This document shows positions 7,797 to 19,092 of a DNA stretch of 64,000 nt, in pieces. A program made the translations under genes and the position numbers. The notes under the pieces are model-generated. The model made no database searches, was not told the origin of the DNA, and saw nothing but the letters and a program-made list of their open reading frames with translations. Each line of letters opens with the position of its first letter. Position 1 is the stretch's first letter. The stretch comes from a virus, in IMG/VR virus record IMGVR_UViG_3300045136_000053, positions 1-64,000 of that record. One strand, given 5' to 3'.

Positions 7797-10721
7797 TTAC
7801 ACAGTTATTACTATAACATAATTTGTTAAATTAACCGTCAATGTTAATTTAAATGATGAATATATATTTGGGCCAGCTGCTATAGGAACAGGTGTCACGA
7901 CTTCTAAAACATTCTGATTAATTAAATCATCTAATATGATAACTGTTGGTGCCATTCCTAATCCTGGTGAACCTTTATAATCTACAGTTACATTTTTTAT
8001 AGATAATGTTGTTCCTATATCACTTCCTGTTACTTTAGCATATGCTAATACAGTTGTTCCTGGAACAGGATCTATCAAAGGATGACCATATAAAGGATTA
8101 CTTGGTGTTGTCAATGACATTTGAGGCATCATAACAATTGCTTCAATATTTGTTGCTAAACTATCAAAATTATCAGAATCAAATGAATTTATATCAAAAT
8201 TTGATGGTGCTTGTTGTGAATATAAAACGAATGATTCACTAATATTTGTTAATGAAGAATCACCATCGTTATTATATGGTGCATAAGGGTTTTGAGTAAA
8301 ATTATCATAAATTCTAAATCCAGCTGGGGCAGAAGTTATAAGTTCAATAAGTTCTGAATAATCATAACTTGATGGTGGATTTATTATATTATAATAAGAT
8401 TCTAAATCATATGGCTCAATATCATATCCTGCTGGTAAATATGCTTTTTCTCCGATTTGAACATTTAATGTATCATCTAAATATGAAAAATCTACTATTC
8501 CATAAAATGAAATTTCATCATTTATTTGAACATTTAGATTATCTGACATTCTATAACTATCAGCAAACTTAATTTCATCTGTTATTGTTGTAGCTACCCT
8601 ATTATTATGCGTTTCTTCCTGATGAACACAAATATTAAAACCTGTATTAATTGGTAAAAATTGATTAATAAAGTTTTGATCAAATTCTATAACATATCCA
8701 TCATTGATAATTTTACCAACTTTTGTAATTGAAGGATATGTTGGATGAATATTATCTAAATTTAAATTAGTTTGAAATTCTTTATCTGGAAAGAATATAC
8801 CATTTCCATCAGTATAAAATGGAATACTAGAGTGTAATGGATCCCATTGGTTACCAAATTCTACCGGATAATCTGATGGATCAGAAAAACTTATAAAGAT
8901 TTTATCATATTTTGTTGTATTAATTTCAACTTTATCATTTAAATTATGAACAACACTATCAATACTTATGACATCAGAACCAGAAAAAACAGTATTTCCA
9001 AATATTACTTTATGCTTACCATAATAAAGATCATATTTGTGTGTTAATATTTCAAATGAGTGTGTTTGACCTGGAATTAATGTTCCAGATATTTCAAATG
9101 ATATATAATCATCATAATATGGAACATTAAGAGTTGCACCTTTTAACATTCCACGAACAGAACTTTCAACACTAATTGTTGTTGGTGTTAATACTCTTAA
9201 TTTAATAATTTCACTAATTGCATCAAATCTTGGTTTCTTTAAAAATGAAATATTAGCTAATCCATTTAATAATAATGGAACATTATATGTTGTAACTATA
9301 CTACCATTCAAGAAATATTCTGGTTCTTTAAGAGTAAATGCTATTAAACCATTATTATAAGGAACACCAATAGATGCTGGTTTTTGCATTCCTGAAATTG
9401 ATCCGTGTATCAAATAACTTGGTCTAGGATCAATAGTGTAAAAAGTATAAAATTCTCCAGGTTCAAATACGTAATCACCAGAATATATAGTAAAACTAAT
9501 TAAACCATTGTTATATGTTTGATTAACATATGCATTTGGTTGTATACCAGAAACTGATCCAACTACGCTAAATTCGGTTGCAGATATAGCTGTTATTGTC
9601 CAAGATTGTGCAGGACAATTCCAAAATACTATTGGATGTAATGTAATAAATGGTGCTGGATTAACAACTGTAAAATAAAAAATATCTAATCCAGGAATTG
9701 CTTGAAACAATGGATTTGTTGTAGATATAGTAAAACTTATAATTCCATTATTATATGGAACATTTAATGTTGCATTTGCTGTTGGACCTGAAACAGAACC
9801 AACAACAGAAAAAGTCGTTGGTGATATTGCCATGACGGTCCATATTTCAGATGGGGCGTCATTATCAACCAACGTAAAATTCAAATTAACAAGATCAAAA
9901 CAATGACGTCTATCATCATAAAGTTCACCAGCATTATAACCACCTGACACATAATAATTATCATTATCTGGACCATCTGTTACACAATCTATATCATCAC
10001 CACCACTATCATAATTCGCTAGATCATAACCCCAATAATAGTGATCATCTATACCTAATTGTCCAGTAACAAAAATTGGTCTTGTATATGATATAGGATT
10101 TATTTTAATAAATGACCATATTTCATTTGGTGCTGATGGATTAACAGCTATACCTCCGTGTGGTCCTGGAGCCCAATTAGGTGTATTATTCCATGGTGTA
10201 AATGCTTTCCACCAACTAAAACCTGAATCATAATGGATTTTTTCCATCCATTGACGCTCACCTAATTCTGTTCTCATTTCTAATGAGAATATTCCTCGAC
10301 TTACATAATAATCTAATCCCTCTATTTTTGGAGAATTATTAACTTTTACCCACTTTTCACCATCATTATCAGGAACATGATAAGTACTATGAGTATTAGA
10401 TAAATTGATTACTTCTGAATCATGATCAATAACACCATCATATAAATTATGACTATCATCAGAATCATATCTAGGACGAACTACAGGAGCTGGCAATCTA
10501 TATAAAACTCTATTACCATCTGAATAATATTCTGTGCACCAAATACTTGATAATTTTATTTGTATTCTATGTTGATCTAATATTTCAACATTTAGATCAT
10601 CATCGAAATGATATTCTTCAATTACTTCAGTTAATTTTGAATGGTATGGTTTTATATCTAATATATAACCAATTAGACCTTCAATATAATCTGAATTTTT
10701 TAATCTTTTAGTATTCATCAT
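7797..10721 (-). CDS. Large virion structural protein with repeated beta modules
   Basis: About 974 residues from the ATG at 10721; a GTG two codons earlier is less likely. The N-terminus contains YIEGLIGYILDIKPYHSKL, a pattern I know from structural proteins of large myophages. From about residue 287 to 557 there are four copies of a roughly 60-residue module with the pattern W-T-[IV]-x-A-x-S-x-T-x-F-S-V ... G-S-V-S-G ... P-Y-N-N-G-x-I-S-F-T-I. The same module appears in three other virion proteins in the window. The rest is Asp/Asn/Tyr-rich. The gene overlaps the end of the 2.8-kilo-residue gene upstream, which suggests coupled translation. A structural, probably baseplate-periphery or fibre-network role is inferred. 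Confidence 0.65.
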   Translation of the reverse strand: MMNTKRLKNSDYIEGLIGYILDIKPYHSKLTEVIEEYHFDDDLNVEILDQHRIQIKLSSIWCTEYYSDGNRVLYRLPAPVVRPRYDSDDSHNLYDGVIDHDSEVINLSNTHSTYHVPDNDGEKWVKVNNSPKIEGLDYYVSRGIFSLEMRTELGERQWMEKIHYDSGFSWWKAFTPWNNTPNWAPGPHGGIAVNPSAPNEIWSFIKINPISYTRPIFVTGQLGIDDHYYWGYDLANYDSGGDDIDCVTDGPDNDNYYVSGGYNAGELYDDRRHCFDLVNLNFTLVDNDAPSEIWTVMAISPTTFSVVGSVSGPTANATLNVPYNNGIISFTISTTNPLFQAIPGLDIFYFTVVNPAPFITLHPIVFWNCPAQSWTITAISATEFSVVGSVSGIQPNAYVNQTYNNGLISFTIYSGDYVFEPGEFYTFYTIDPRPSYLIHGSISGMQKPASIGVPYNNGLIAFTLKEPEYFLNGSIVTTYNVPLLLNGLANISFLKKPRFDAISEIIKLRVLTPTTISVESSVRGMLKGATLNVPYYDDYISFEISGTLIPGQTHSFEILTHKYDLYYGKHKVIFGNTVFSGSDVISIDSVVHNLNDKVEINTTKYDKIFISFSDPSDYPVEFGNQWDPLHSSIPFYTDGNGIFFPDKEFQTNLNLDNIHPTYPSITKVGKIINDGYVIEFDQNFINQFLPINTGFNICVHQEETHNNRVATTITDEIKFADSYRMSDNLNVQINDEISFYGIVDFSYLDDTLNVQIGEKAYLPAGYDIEPYDLESYYNIINPPSSYDYSELIELITSAPAGFRIYDNFTQNPYAPYNNDGDSSLTNISESFVLYSQQAPSNFDINSFDSDNFDSLATNIEAIVMMPQMSLTTPSNPLYGHPLIDPVPGTTVLAYAKVTGSDIGTTLSIKNVTVDYKGSPGLGMAPTVIILDDLINQNVLEVVTPVPIAAGPNIYSSFKLTLTVNLTNYVIVITV

Positions 10722-13700
10722 ATTCACTCGGTAATATTTGTTTCATAACTCTAATAGAATACGCTGATAATCTTGATGTTTTAAATATATCTGTCATTTC
10801 ATAATTATTTGCTAATGCATCTTCTAGAACAGCAAAAAATAATTCATTAATTTGTTCTGGTTTACCTTTTTGCCAAATTTTTTCCATAGTAATTCTTGTG
10901 TTTGATGGTGATGAGAACCAATTATCTTTGTCATTAAAATCAATAACATCCTCTAATGTATCAGGTATTTTTTCTCCTAACCCATTATCTTTTAATAATT
11001 TAGTATTTAAAATTGTATTCATTAATGATTTTATGACTAATGATTTTTCTGCAAAAATTTGATCTTTGCCAAAACCATATCTAGTAAATGTTGAATGTCT
11101 TTCATCATATTCTTTTCTAAATAAACTTGGTAATGTATTACCAGATTTATCCTCACCACATGCAGAATCAACTATTTTATCCCATAAAATTCTTGGTATT
11201 TTATACTTCTGACCTGGACGAATTAACATCCATTCTACATGTTTATTTTTAAGGTCAAGATCATTTGGATCATCACGTAATGCGAAATCCTTTGTAAATC
11301 TTAATTTATAACTATTTTCCTTTTTAATAAATCTTCCAATATTTACGATAGATATAGCATTATATCTTGTTGGTAATAAATCAGAACCTAATAATTTTTC
11401 TGGTAACATCTTTTGAAATGTTATAAATTCAGATGGACCATATTTTAATAATTTAATAATTTGTTGAACAGACAATTTTTTACCTTGAGCATTTGTTGTT
11501 TTATCTGTTACCCAATAATAATATTTATTACCAATAATATTTCCATTCAAGTCACGTTCGGGAATAACAACATATTGATAATCAACTTTATACTGTCTTT
11601 GTATAGATGGATTATCTATAATATCTGGATTAAATGATAATTCCGAGTCTGATGGAATATAATGTTTATGTATACCTATAACAGTATGACCTTCTCCTGG
11701 TAAATTTAATACTGTTACAGTATTACCTGATATATTATAAACAGATCTTGGCTGTAAAATTCCATTTATATAAATTGACAATCTATTAATATCAATTGGT
11801 TCTGAAAATGTTAGTGTTGGAACTGTTCCTCCAGTTATAATTTTTACTTTTTCATTTTCTAATGATACCCAATTAGACCATTCATAATTATATTTTTCTA
11901 TTTCTGTGCCATTATTTAATATAAATTTATTAGATTGATATGATTTAACACGATCTATAAATGTTGATGTAATTTGTGTTATAGTTTTATAATTACCAAA
12001 GATTGGATTCCAGCTATTATTAGGTGCTAATAAATCTGCACTTAATTCATCAGATGATGGATCTCTCCATGAAACCCATCCATACTGTAATAAATCATTC
12101 GGATCATTGCTAAATTCTGTAATTCCTGTTGGCATATCTATAGTAACTTCACCTGTTATTGTTTGACGCACGTATATATTATGTGCTGTATTTCCAAGAG
12201 CAGAAGCGACAACAGAAGCATTAATTACTGGTGCTATAGCGGTTTCTGCACTTAATTGTAAACCAAATAAATCAAAATCTAAAAATATTACAGTTCCAAT
12301 AGGACTTGTTATATTATTAACTTGTATTCGTTGAGTTAAACCACTTGCAATAGCAGTCATTCTAACATAATATATTCCACCGTCAACTTCATTAGAAAGA
12401 ACTATTTTACCTAAACAATCTGATTTAATTTCACTTGTTGGCGACTTGTTTATTGATATAAAATCAAATGCTGTATGTGGTACAATAATAGGTGAACTAA
12501 TAGATGTGTCAGAACCTAACATATAATCAATATCTGATCCTACTATTATTTCACCGTCTGGTATTTTATCTGTTAATTCCCATGCAGACAATAACATTCC
12601 TGGTTCAACACCGTAGTCAGAAAATTGACCAGTTTCTAAAACCAATGTTGTATTTCCAATTACACCAGATGTTATATAAAGTTTACTAAAAAATGAAGAT
12701 ACAAATACTGGTGGAGGAGCAGATGGATTCTCAGAATATGACCATGCTATTGGTCTAGCCTTCCAAATTCTGTCACGATAATAATATTCTTTTTTAGCTG
12801 CTTTTCCAGATGCTTTTACTAAAGGATCAATATTTGCATCTAATTCTTGTATTTTAGCTAATGCATCATATTCATTTGGTGGAATATCTGATTTAATCCA
12901 TTCATAAACATCAATCGATGCATAATTTGCTAAATTACCCCAACGTGCATGTTTTTGATCTACATTTGAAAAATCAGAATATGGGATATAATCTAAATTT
13001 GATGTATCCCACCAAATTTTACCTACTTCTCTATTTCCCCATGAATGATATGGATTATAATTTGGATTACCAACAATTTTTGTGGAATAATTATATTTTG
13101 CTGGGTCCACATTTCCCTTTATATTAATACATTCTAATGCTGAAGTTTCATGCGCATCCATTAATGGATGCCATATTCCTATATCTGTTATTACCGTTTT
13201 TTCTTTATAATCAATTAATTTAATTGGATTAAATTTTGGTTTAGCTGGATTCATACCAATAATTTTATAATTCCCAACAATCTTAGCTTTAATTATTTTA
13301 TTAAAGATTTTATATAAACCAATGCTAAATGTAAATTGATCTCCTGAATTAAATGGTACTGTACCTTTTGATATTTTTATAATGATATGTTCATAATTAG
13401 TAGGAGAATAATATTCATCAATATTAAAATTTCCAACAATTATTGGTGGTGAAATTCCAATTTGTGCAGTAATGTTAAATGTAGTAGCAGACGTTGCTGT
13501 TATTGTCCATATTTCTGGTAATTCATTATTGTAATCGATACTTTTTCTTATTTGAACAGGTCTAAGTTCAATTTCACCATTTCCAAATCCAGAATAATTT
13601 ATTGCTGGTATTTCAAATTGCATTTCACTAAAGAATGGTAATTCAAAAATAGTATCAGCTGAAATTATATTAATATTGAATTCTTCTGTTTTCTCAGCTA

Positions 13701-16700
13701 TAAAATATTGATGTTTATCTAAATCATCTAGTGTCATCCAACGATTTTCATCATTTTTTGCAATAAATTTAAATCCTGGTATTAATTCAGAATCAATATT
13801 ATATTGTGGGTCTTGAGATTCAAATTGAAATCCTGTAACATTTAATTGAGTATCAGATGGGTGAATTTTTAATTCTGGATATGTTACAGTTCTAGCATCA
13901 CCATATTCTGCTATTTTATATGCCCAATATTCATCTATAAATGCTTGTTCAAATTTTTTAGAATTAAGAAATGCGTCAAGAGCAGTGTTTGTTCCTTTAG
14001 CCTGAATTAATCCTCTCCAAAAATTAAATTGTGACTTATCTGAAACATCTAATAAATCAAAATATTTCTTTTTATTATATCCTAATAATGATAATGCAAA
14101 TTTTGCACTAATATCATTATTTGTTACTTTTTCAGCATCATAATACTGACCAAATTCTGAAACATGTGTTTCTAAATTCTTAATTGTTTTATTACCATTT
14201 AATACGTATCCACCGAATGATGGACGCATGCTTCTAATTATTTGTTTTTGTCCTGATAATAAAATTCTACTAATATGTGCTCCAATAAATGGATCAAATA
14301 TTAATCCTTTTCTATATGCTTTGTCTATGTAATTATCAAATAAAATTATATGTTCATATTCATCTACTGTTATATGTAGACTAAATATTGGTATTTTTGA
14401 TATTATTTCTGTAATATCATCTTCACGAGTTATTGATATATCATTTATAGAAATAATATTACCTAATATATCAAATATAAGTGGATCAACCAAAATATCT
14501 GAAAATTTATTTTGACGTAATGATGAAACTATTCCTGTTGGTGTTTCAAACCACACTTTATTAATAAATGGATTAAGAATATGACCTTGACCTACTAACA
14601 TTCCTGAATAAACCGCATCAATGAATTTTTCTATTTCTAATTGCCAATTAATTGTTCTTCCTGTTACTTCATCTATTTCTGGTTTATCAGAATTATTAAA
14701 TCTCCAACCATCTTCTTCTAATAATTTTACATATCCATATAAAAAATTCACAACATTTTGAATGCCTGTTATTGTAAATGGTACAGTTTGTTCAACTACG
14801 TCTAAACTATTTTGGTATATTTTCCATTCGGCTTTTGTATGTTCTTTATCAAGTGCATTAAATGTTTGATATGGACCATTTGTATCCAAATTATAATATT
14901 TTATAATTGGATGTTTTGAATTATAATGTTCAATTCTAAATACCCAATCTTTTCCATGATCTTTATTATAATTTGGGTGGGATGTATCTGTAATTTCTTC
15001 ATCAACTGGTACAATTGTACCATCACTTTCCATTTTATTATATCCAATTTGAACTAATTGTATACGAATTGCATTCAACCACGTATCACGTGTATTTTTG
15101 TTGATTTTTAATAAGACATTAAATGACGTTTCTGGAAATGTATATTTATCAGACTTTATTATTATGTTATCCGTTCGTATTAATCCATCCATTCTATTTC
15201 CAAGTTTAACATCCCAACCTCTAAACATAACAGCATTATATGTATTATTGACATCTGTTGAATTATATCTTAATAATTGTGTATAATATTGTGCTAAGCC
15301 ATAAATTTTATAAATTGATGCTGGTTTAAATGAATAATTTGCTGTTAATGGTGTTAATTCTATTTTTATAATATCATCTATTTCAAAACCTATACCTAAA
15401 TCTTTAATAGAAAAATTATTAAAAGTTATATTTCCAATTACATTTGAATATGCTGGTCCATTACACTCAATAAATTCATTTGTTGATTGATTATTAATAA
15501 AAATCTCAAAAATTGAACCAGTACTTAATAATGACACACATTTTAATTCAACAATGTTATTAGCTATTGATGTTATTAATCCACTAACGTTTGTTAAAAT
15601 ATTTCTTTCTGATGGAGATTTTATTTCTTCACCATGTAATGTGAAATTTTTATGAGATATTCTTTTACCTATTTGTCTATTTAATGCTAAATTATTAATT
15701 ACAATATGTGGGTTTCTCCATGTTAAATTTAAATATGTAATTGGAGATATTTTAAAATTAGTTCTATGTTTTCCATAAGCATATTCTAAAGATTTTTTCC
15801 ATACTATTTCAACAGGACCATTATCACCAAAAGAATATGGTGCATCTGTTGATGGAGGTAAAGTTGTTAAAATACTTTCATTAGATGTAAATTCTGTTGG
15901 AGATACATATGGAGGTAATAATTCATCTGTATGAACATTGACACAAAGTGCATACGTTCCAATTTGTGATTTAATCCACGTCCACATATTTTCTGACCAT
16001 AATCTATATTGTTCAAAGATTAATACGTCAGTTCCAACTAATCCAGTTGTTGTTAATACCCATACAGTATTTTTCCATTCATAACCAGAAGAAACAGCAA
16101 CATTTGTTTCTATTGGTGGAATTGTTCCAGTTTGCATGTCAGTTGATCTTGTCCATATACCGTTAGATCCAGTTCCCGGATAAACAACAGTATAAATGCC
16201 ATTTTCTTTTGGATTTACTTGACCAACAAGTAATACTCTATCGTTAATAGATAATAAATTATTATCAATAACGTTAGGTAATGCTAATAAATTAACATTT
16301 GATGTGGAAACATAATTAACAGGTTGAAGCGGTGAAATATTTGGTAATGAAACAGTTGAAGCAAATTGCGTTCCTGGACCACCAATAGAAATTGCACCAG
16401 TATCCCAATCTATAGGTTTGGTATTTTGACCTACTAATTTCCATGGTTCTAAATTTGGTCTACATGTTTCTAAAGAACCAGGAATCAAAGAAAAATGTCT
16501 TTTATAAATATCAAACCATCGCGCATTAATAGAAGGATCACTATTTAATAATGATTTTGTTGGAGATATAACTGATGGATTAGTAAATTTATAATTCCAT
16601 GTAAATGGATTTGTTGATATATAATCCGGTGCATACATGTCATACTTGTACTTTGCAGCATATACTGCTAATTCATATTCCTGGTTTGGTATATATTCTG

Positions 16701-19026
16701 GTGCACTTGTAATAATAGTATTATCAACATCAATTTTTAATGGAATATCTTTAGGAATTCCATTATATAAAATAGTTTCTACTGTTAGTAATAAATTATT
16801 AACTATAAGCTGAGTATCAACAATTTTCCAAGCATCAATTACGTTTGTATGAATAATCCATGCTGATCCATTCCATCGTCTTAAATTTACAGTATCAAAC
16901 CAGAAATCACCAATTGATGGTATACCTGGGGGTGCAGCAGTCGTATCGGATTTAACAGCAAATAATCTTAATTCTCCATTAGTTGAATTAAACCATAATT
17001 GATTTTTATATGATGGGAATGATGGAACAGTTGGTGAAAATACACCAGGCACTTCATTTCCATCTGATCTTTTTACAGACAATCTTGTTAATTTTCTATC
17101 AAATTCTATATCTCGTTGATAAATTGGTGATCTATGTCCATCATGATGAATTAATACATATATTCCTAATTCATTATCAAATGTTATTTTTGGTACTACG
17201 CCATTTAATAATCCTAATTGTGGAAGAGTTGGACACCAATTAGTTATTGGTGATGTACTATCAAAAAATACTGATTTTAAATCTGATCTATTTTTTATAC
17301 TATCTACATAGTCTTGAAATAATGACAATATTGGGGCACTATTAGGATCTAATAATGGTGGTGTAGGATTTCCTTTTTCTGTTATGTACTTAAATAAATT
17401 TTGATTTATATATTCATATAGTGAATTTATTGCTTGTAAATATGAACTTTCAGCGAAACTCAATATAGATAATGGGCTAAGCCCGTTTTGTAGCATTAAT
17501 GAAATAAACAAATTAAATACATTATTAAAATATTTTATATTTCCACCTAATCCATGATTGTGTGGAATATTTCTATAATTATTAGGACCAGAATTTGATC
17601 CATTGAAATTCAACTGAGCACCAATTATACTCCTAAAATGATTTGTTAAATCTCCTTGACCAATTTCTAATCTATTTTCATTTAATGGATTAAATTTTAA
17701 TTGATTTGGATTAATCCAAGTACCGACTTTATTGACATCAGCAGCAGCACCACCTGGAAAATTTATAACATTTCCATCATTATCCTCATAAACATATCTC
17801 GGAATTTCTCTATTAATAACCCTGAATGTTATTTTATCACCGACTATAAATGGTGTTGAACCAGAGCTAAGTGTAAAAGATATTATACCATTTGAATATG
17901 GAACATTAACATAAACATCAGGTTGAACACCAGATTTTGTACCAGATATTGAAAATACCGTAGGTGATTTTGCAACTAATGTCCAAAATTCAGATGGAGC
18001 ATTTGAAACAGATGTTAAACCTACTATTGTTCCATTACCAAAGCACGTATATATTGGTGTAGTAGATACAGCACTAGATGGACCTGGAACCCAAATACTT
18101 TTTAAATTTCCAGATTTTTTATAAAATAAAATTCTACTATCGGACCCATTTTCTAATAAACCTTGACAAAAAATAAAATCTGCATTAATATCTCTAACAA
18201 TTCTTCTTTGAAGAAATTGATTAATTTCTGCAGATGTATCTTCTTTATAGTAAAATATAGAGCTAACGAATCCGCTAAACGTTCCATCTAATCTGTATAA
18301 ATTAAAAAGTGGAAGTTGATTAAATTGTGTTTTTGACTGAGTATATGAAATTCCATTTCCAGGATATGTTGGATCACCATTAACATCATATGCATTATTT
18401 AATTCTAAATCATTATCATATTCTATGATAGGAATATTTGCTCTAATTACTTTAGATAAATCTAAACCTCCTGGATAAGATGGAAGATCATCTTTATGAA
18501 CCCAATAATTATGAATAGACCAATCATTTGCAGCACCAGGCTGTATTACATAATATTCTGGATCATTGTTTGGATTCCATGGAATAGATGGTGGAGTTGG
18601 TAAAGCTTTTGCGACCCAATAATATTCATAAAAATTTGCAAATTTATCTAAATTGATTGGAGGACAAAAATTAAATGTTTGTGCACTACCCCATCTATCA
18701 AATTTATCAGTATTAATTCCTAAAATTTTAGCTTTATTTAAAATATCTCTAAATGTGAATGCAAATTCTTCTGCACCAACTTTTGCATATATTGTAGGTA
18801 TTAAAGAATTTATTTTTTTATCAACAGATGAATATACTATATATGGTCGTATATCATCTGGATTTACTATTTTCTTTCCAGAAAATCCAAAAAGTGGTAA
18901 TGTTTCTTCTTTTGTTAAAAATCTATTAAACAAATTCCTCATTATTGAGGTATTTGTTTTATTTTTTAATCTTTCTGGGATTAAAGTTGATAAATCTAAA
19001 TATTTTTTAACGTAGTCCTTTGTCAT
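10708..19026 (-). CDS. Giant virion structural protein (about 2,770 residues)
   Basis: The largest gene in the window. A GTG at 19032 and an ATG two codons later (19026) are both possible; neither has a clear ribosome site. The N-terminus is MTKDYVKKYLDLSTLIPERL. Residues about 340-400 and 1830-1900 hold two copies of the dispersed beta module (PSEFWTLVAKSPTVFSISG and PEIWTITATSATTFNITA). A GDFWFDTVNLRRWNGSAWI motif lies around residue 700. No protease, lysin or glycosidase motif is evident. Its position between a 976-residue virion gene and gp6 suggests a very large baseplate or tail-periphery component. Its size is unusual for a T4-type baseplate protein. A TATAAATA box lies about 34 nt before the ATG. 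Confidence 0.65.
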   Translation of the reverse strand: MTKDYVKKYLDLSTLIPERLKNKTNTSIMRNLFNRFLTKEETLPLFGFSGKKIVNPDDIRPYIVYSSVDKKINSLIPTIYAKVGAEEFAFTFRDILNKAKILGINTDKFDRWGSAQTFNFCPPINLDKFANFYEYYWVAKALPTPPSIPWNPNNDPEYYVIQPGAANDWSIHNYWVHKDDLPSYPGGLDLSKVIRANIPIIEYDNDLELNNAYDVNGDPTYPGNGISYTQSKTQFNQLPLFNLYRLDGTFSGFVSSIFYYKEDTSAEINQFLQRRIVRDINADFIFCQGLLENGSDSRILFYKKSGNLKSIWVPGPSSAVSTTPIYTCFGNGTIVGLTSVSNAPSEFWTLVAKSPTVFSISGTKSGVQPDVYVNVPYSNGIISFTLSSGSTPFIVGDKITFRVINREIPRYVYEDNDGNVINFPGGAAADVNKVGTWINPNQLKFNPLNENRLEIGQGDLTNHFRSIIGAQLNFNGSNSGPNNYRNIPHNHGLGGNIKYFNNVFNLFISLMLQNGLSPLSILSFAESSYLQAINSLYEYINQNLFKYITEKGNPTPPLLDPNSAPILSLFQDYVDSIKNRSDLKSVFFDSTSPITNWCPTLPQLGLLNGVVPKITFDNELGIYVLIHHDGHRSPIYQRDIEFDRKLTRLSVKRSDGNEVPGVFSPTVPSFPSYKNQLWFNSTNGELRLFAVKSDTTAAPPGIPSIGDFWFDTVNLRRWNGSAWIIHTNVIDAWKIVDTQLIVNNLLLTVETILYNGIPKDIPLKIDVDNTIITSAPEYIPNQEYELAVYAAKYKYDMYAPDYISTNPFTWNYKFTNPSVISPTKSLLNSDPSINARWFDIYKRHFSLIPGSLETCRPNLEPWKLVGQNTKPIDWDTGAISIGGPGTQFASTVSLPNISPLQPVNYVSTSNVNLLALPNVIDNNLLSINDRVLLVGQVNPKENGIYTVVYPGTGSNGIWTRSTDMQTGTIPPIETNVAVSSGYEWKNTVWVLTTTGLVGTDVLIFEQYRLWSENMWTWIKSQIGTYALCVNVHTDELLPPYVSPTEFTSNESILTTLPPSTDAPYSFGDNGPVEIVWKKSLEYAYGKHRTNFKISPITYLNLTWRNPHIVINNLALNRQIGKRISHKNFTLHGEEIKSPSERNILTNVSGLITSIANNIVELKCVSLLSTGSIFEIFINNQSTNEFIECNGPAYSNVIGNITFNNFSIKDLGIGFEIDDIIKIELTPLTANYSFKPASIYKIYGLAQYYTQLLRYNSTDVNNTYNAVMFRGWDVKLGNRMDGLIRTDNIIIKSDKYTFPETSFNVLLKINKNTRDTWLNAIRIQLVQIGYNKMESDGTIVPVDEEITDTSHPNYNKDHGKDWVFRIEHYNSKHPIIKYYNLDTNGPYQTFNALDKEHTKAEWKIYQNSLDVVEQTVPFTITGIQNVVNFLYGYVKLLEEDGWRFNNSDKPEIDEVTGRTINWQLEIEKFIDAVYSGMLVGQGHILNPFINKVWFETPTGIVSSLRQNKFSDILVDPLIFDILGNIISINDISITREDDITEIISKIPIFSLHITVDEYEHIILFDNYIDKAYRKGLIFDPFIGAHISRILLSGQKQIIRSMRPSFGGYVLNGNKTIKNLETHVSEFGQYYDAEKVTNNDISAKFALSLLGYNKKKYFDLLDVSDKSQFNFWRGLIQAKGTNTALDAFLNSKKFEQAFIDEYWAYKIAEYGDARTVTYPELKIHPSDTQLNVTGFQFESQDPQYNIDSELIPGFKFIAKNDENRWMTLDDLDKHQYFIAEKTEEFNINIISADTIFELPFFSEMQFEIPAINYSGFGNGEIELRPVQIRKSIDYNNELPEIWTITATSATTFNITAQIGISPPIIVGNFNIDEYYSPTNYEHIIIKISKGTVPFNSGDQFTFSIGLYKIFNKIIKAKIVGNYKIIGMNPAKPKFNPIKLIDYKEKTVITDIGIWHPLMDAHETSALECINIKGNVDPAKYNYSTKIVGNPNYNPYHSWGNREVGKIWWDTSNLDYIPYSDFSNVDQKHARWGNLANYASIDVYEWIKSDIPPNEYDALAKIQELDANIDPLVKASGKAAKKEYYYRDRIWKARPIAWSYSENPSAPPPVFVSSFFSKLYITSGVIGNTTLVLETGQFSDYGVEPGMLLSAWELTDKIPDGEIIVGSDIDYMLGSDTSISSPIIVPHTAFDFISINKSPTSEIKSDCLGKIVLSNEVDGGIYYVRMTAIASGLTQRIQVNNITSPIGTVIFLDFDLFGLQLSAETAIAPVINASVVASALGNTAHNIYVRQTITGEVTIDMPTGITEFSNDPNDLLQYGWVSWRDPSSDELSADLLAPNNSWNPIFGNYKTITQITSTFIDRVKSYQSNKFILNNGTEIEKYNYEWSNWVSLENEKVKIITGGTVPTLTFSEPIDINRLSIYINGILQPRSVYNISGNTVTVLNLPGEGHTVIGIHKHYIPSDSELSFNPDIIDNPSIQRQYKVDYQYVVIPERDLNGNIIGNKYYYWVTDKTTNAQGKKLSVQQIIKLLKYGPSEFITFQKMLPEKLLGSDLLPTRYNAISIVNIGRFIKKENSYKLRFTKDFALRDDPNDLDLKNKHVEWMLIRPGQKYKIPRILWDKIVDSACGEDKSGNTLPSLFRKEYDERHSTFTRYGFGKDQIFAEKSLVIKSLMNTILNTKLLKDNGLGEKIPDTLEDVIDFNDKDNWFSSPSNTRITMEKIWQKGKPEQINELFFAVLEDALANNYEMTDIFKTSRLSAYSIRVMKQILPSEYDEY

Positions 19027-19059
19027 TTTCACACAAAAAATAGTTATTCTATATTTAAA

Positions 19060-19067
19060 TATTTATA
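19060..19067 (-). promoter_or_regulatory. Late-promoter box
   Basis: TATAAATA on the minus strand, 34 nt before the ATG of the giant virion gene, at the expected late-promoter distance. Confidence 0.55.
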
Positions 19068-19092
19068 AAATAACAAATTTTTGAAAAAATGA

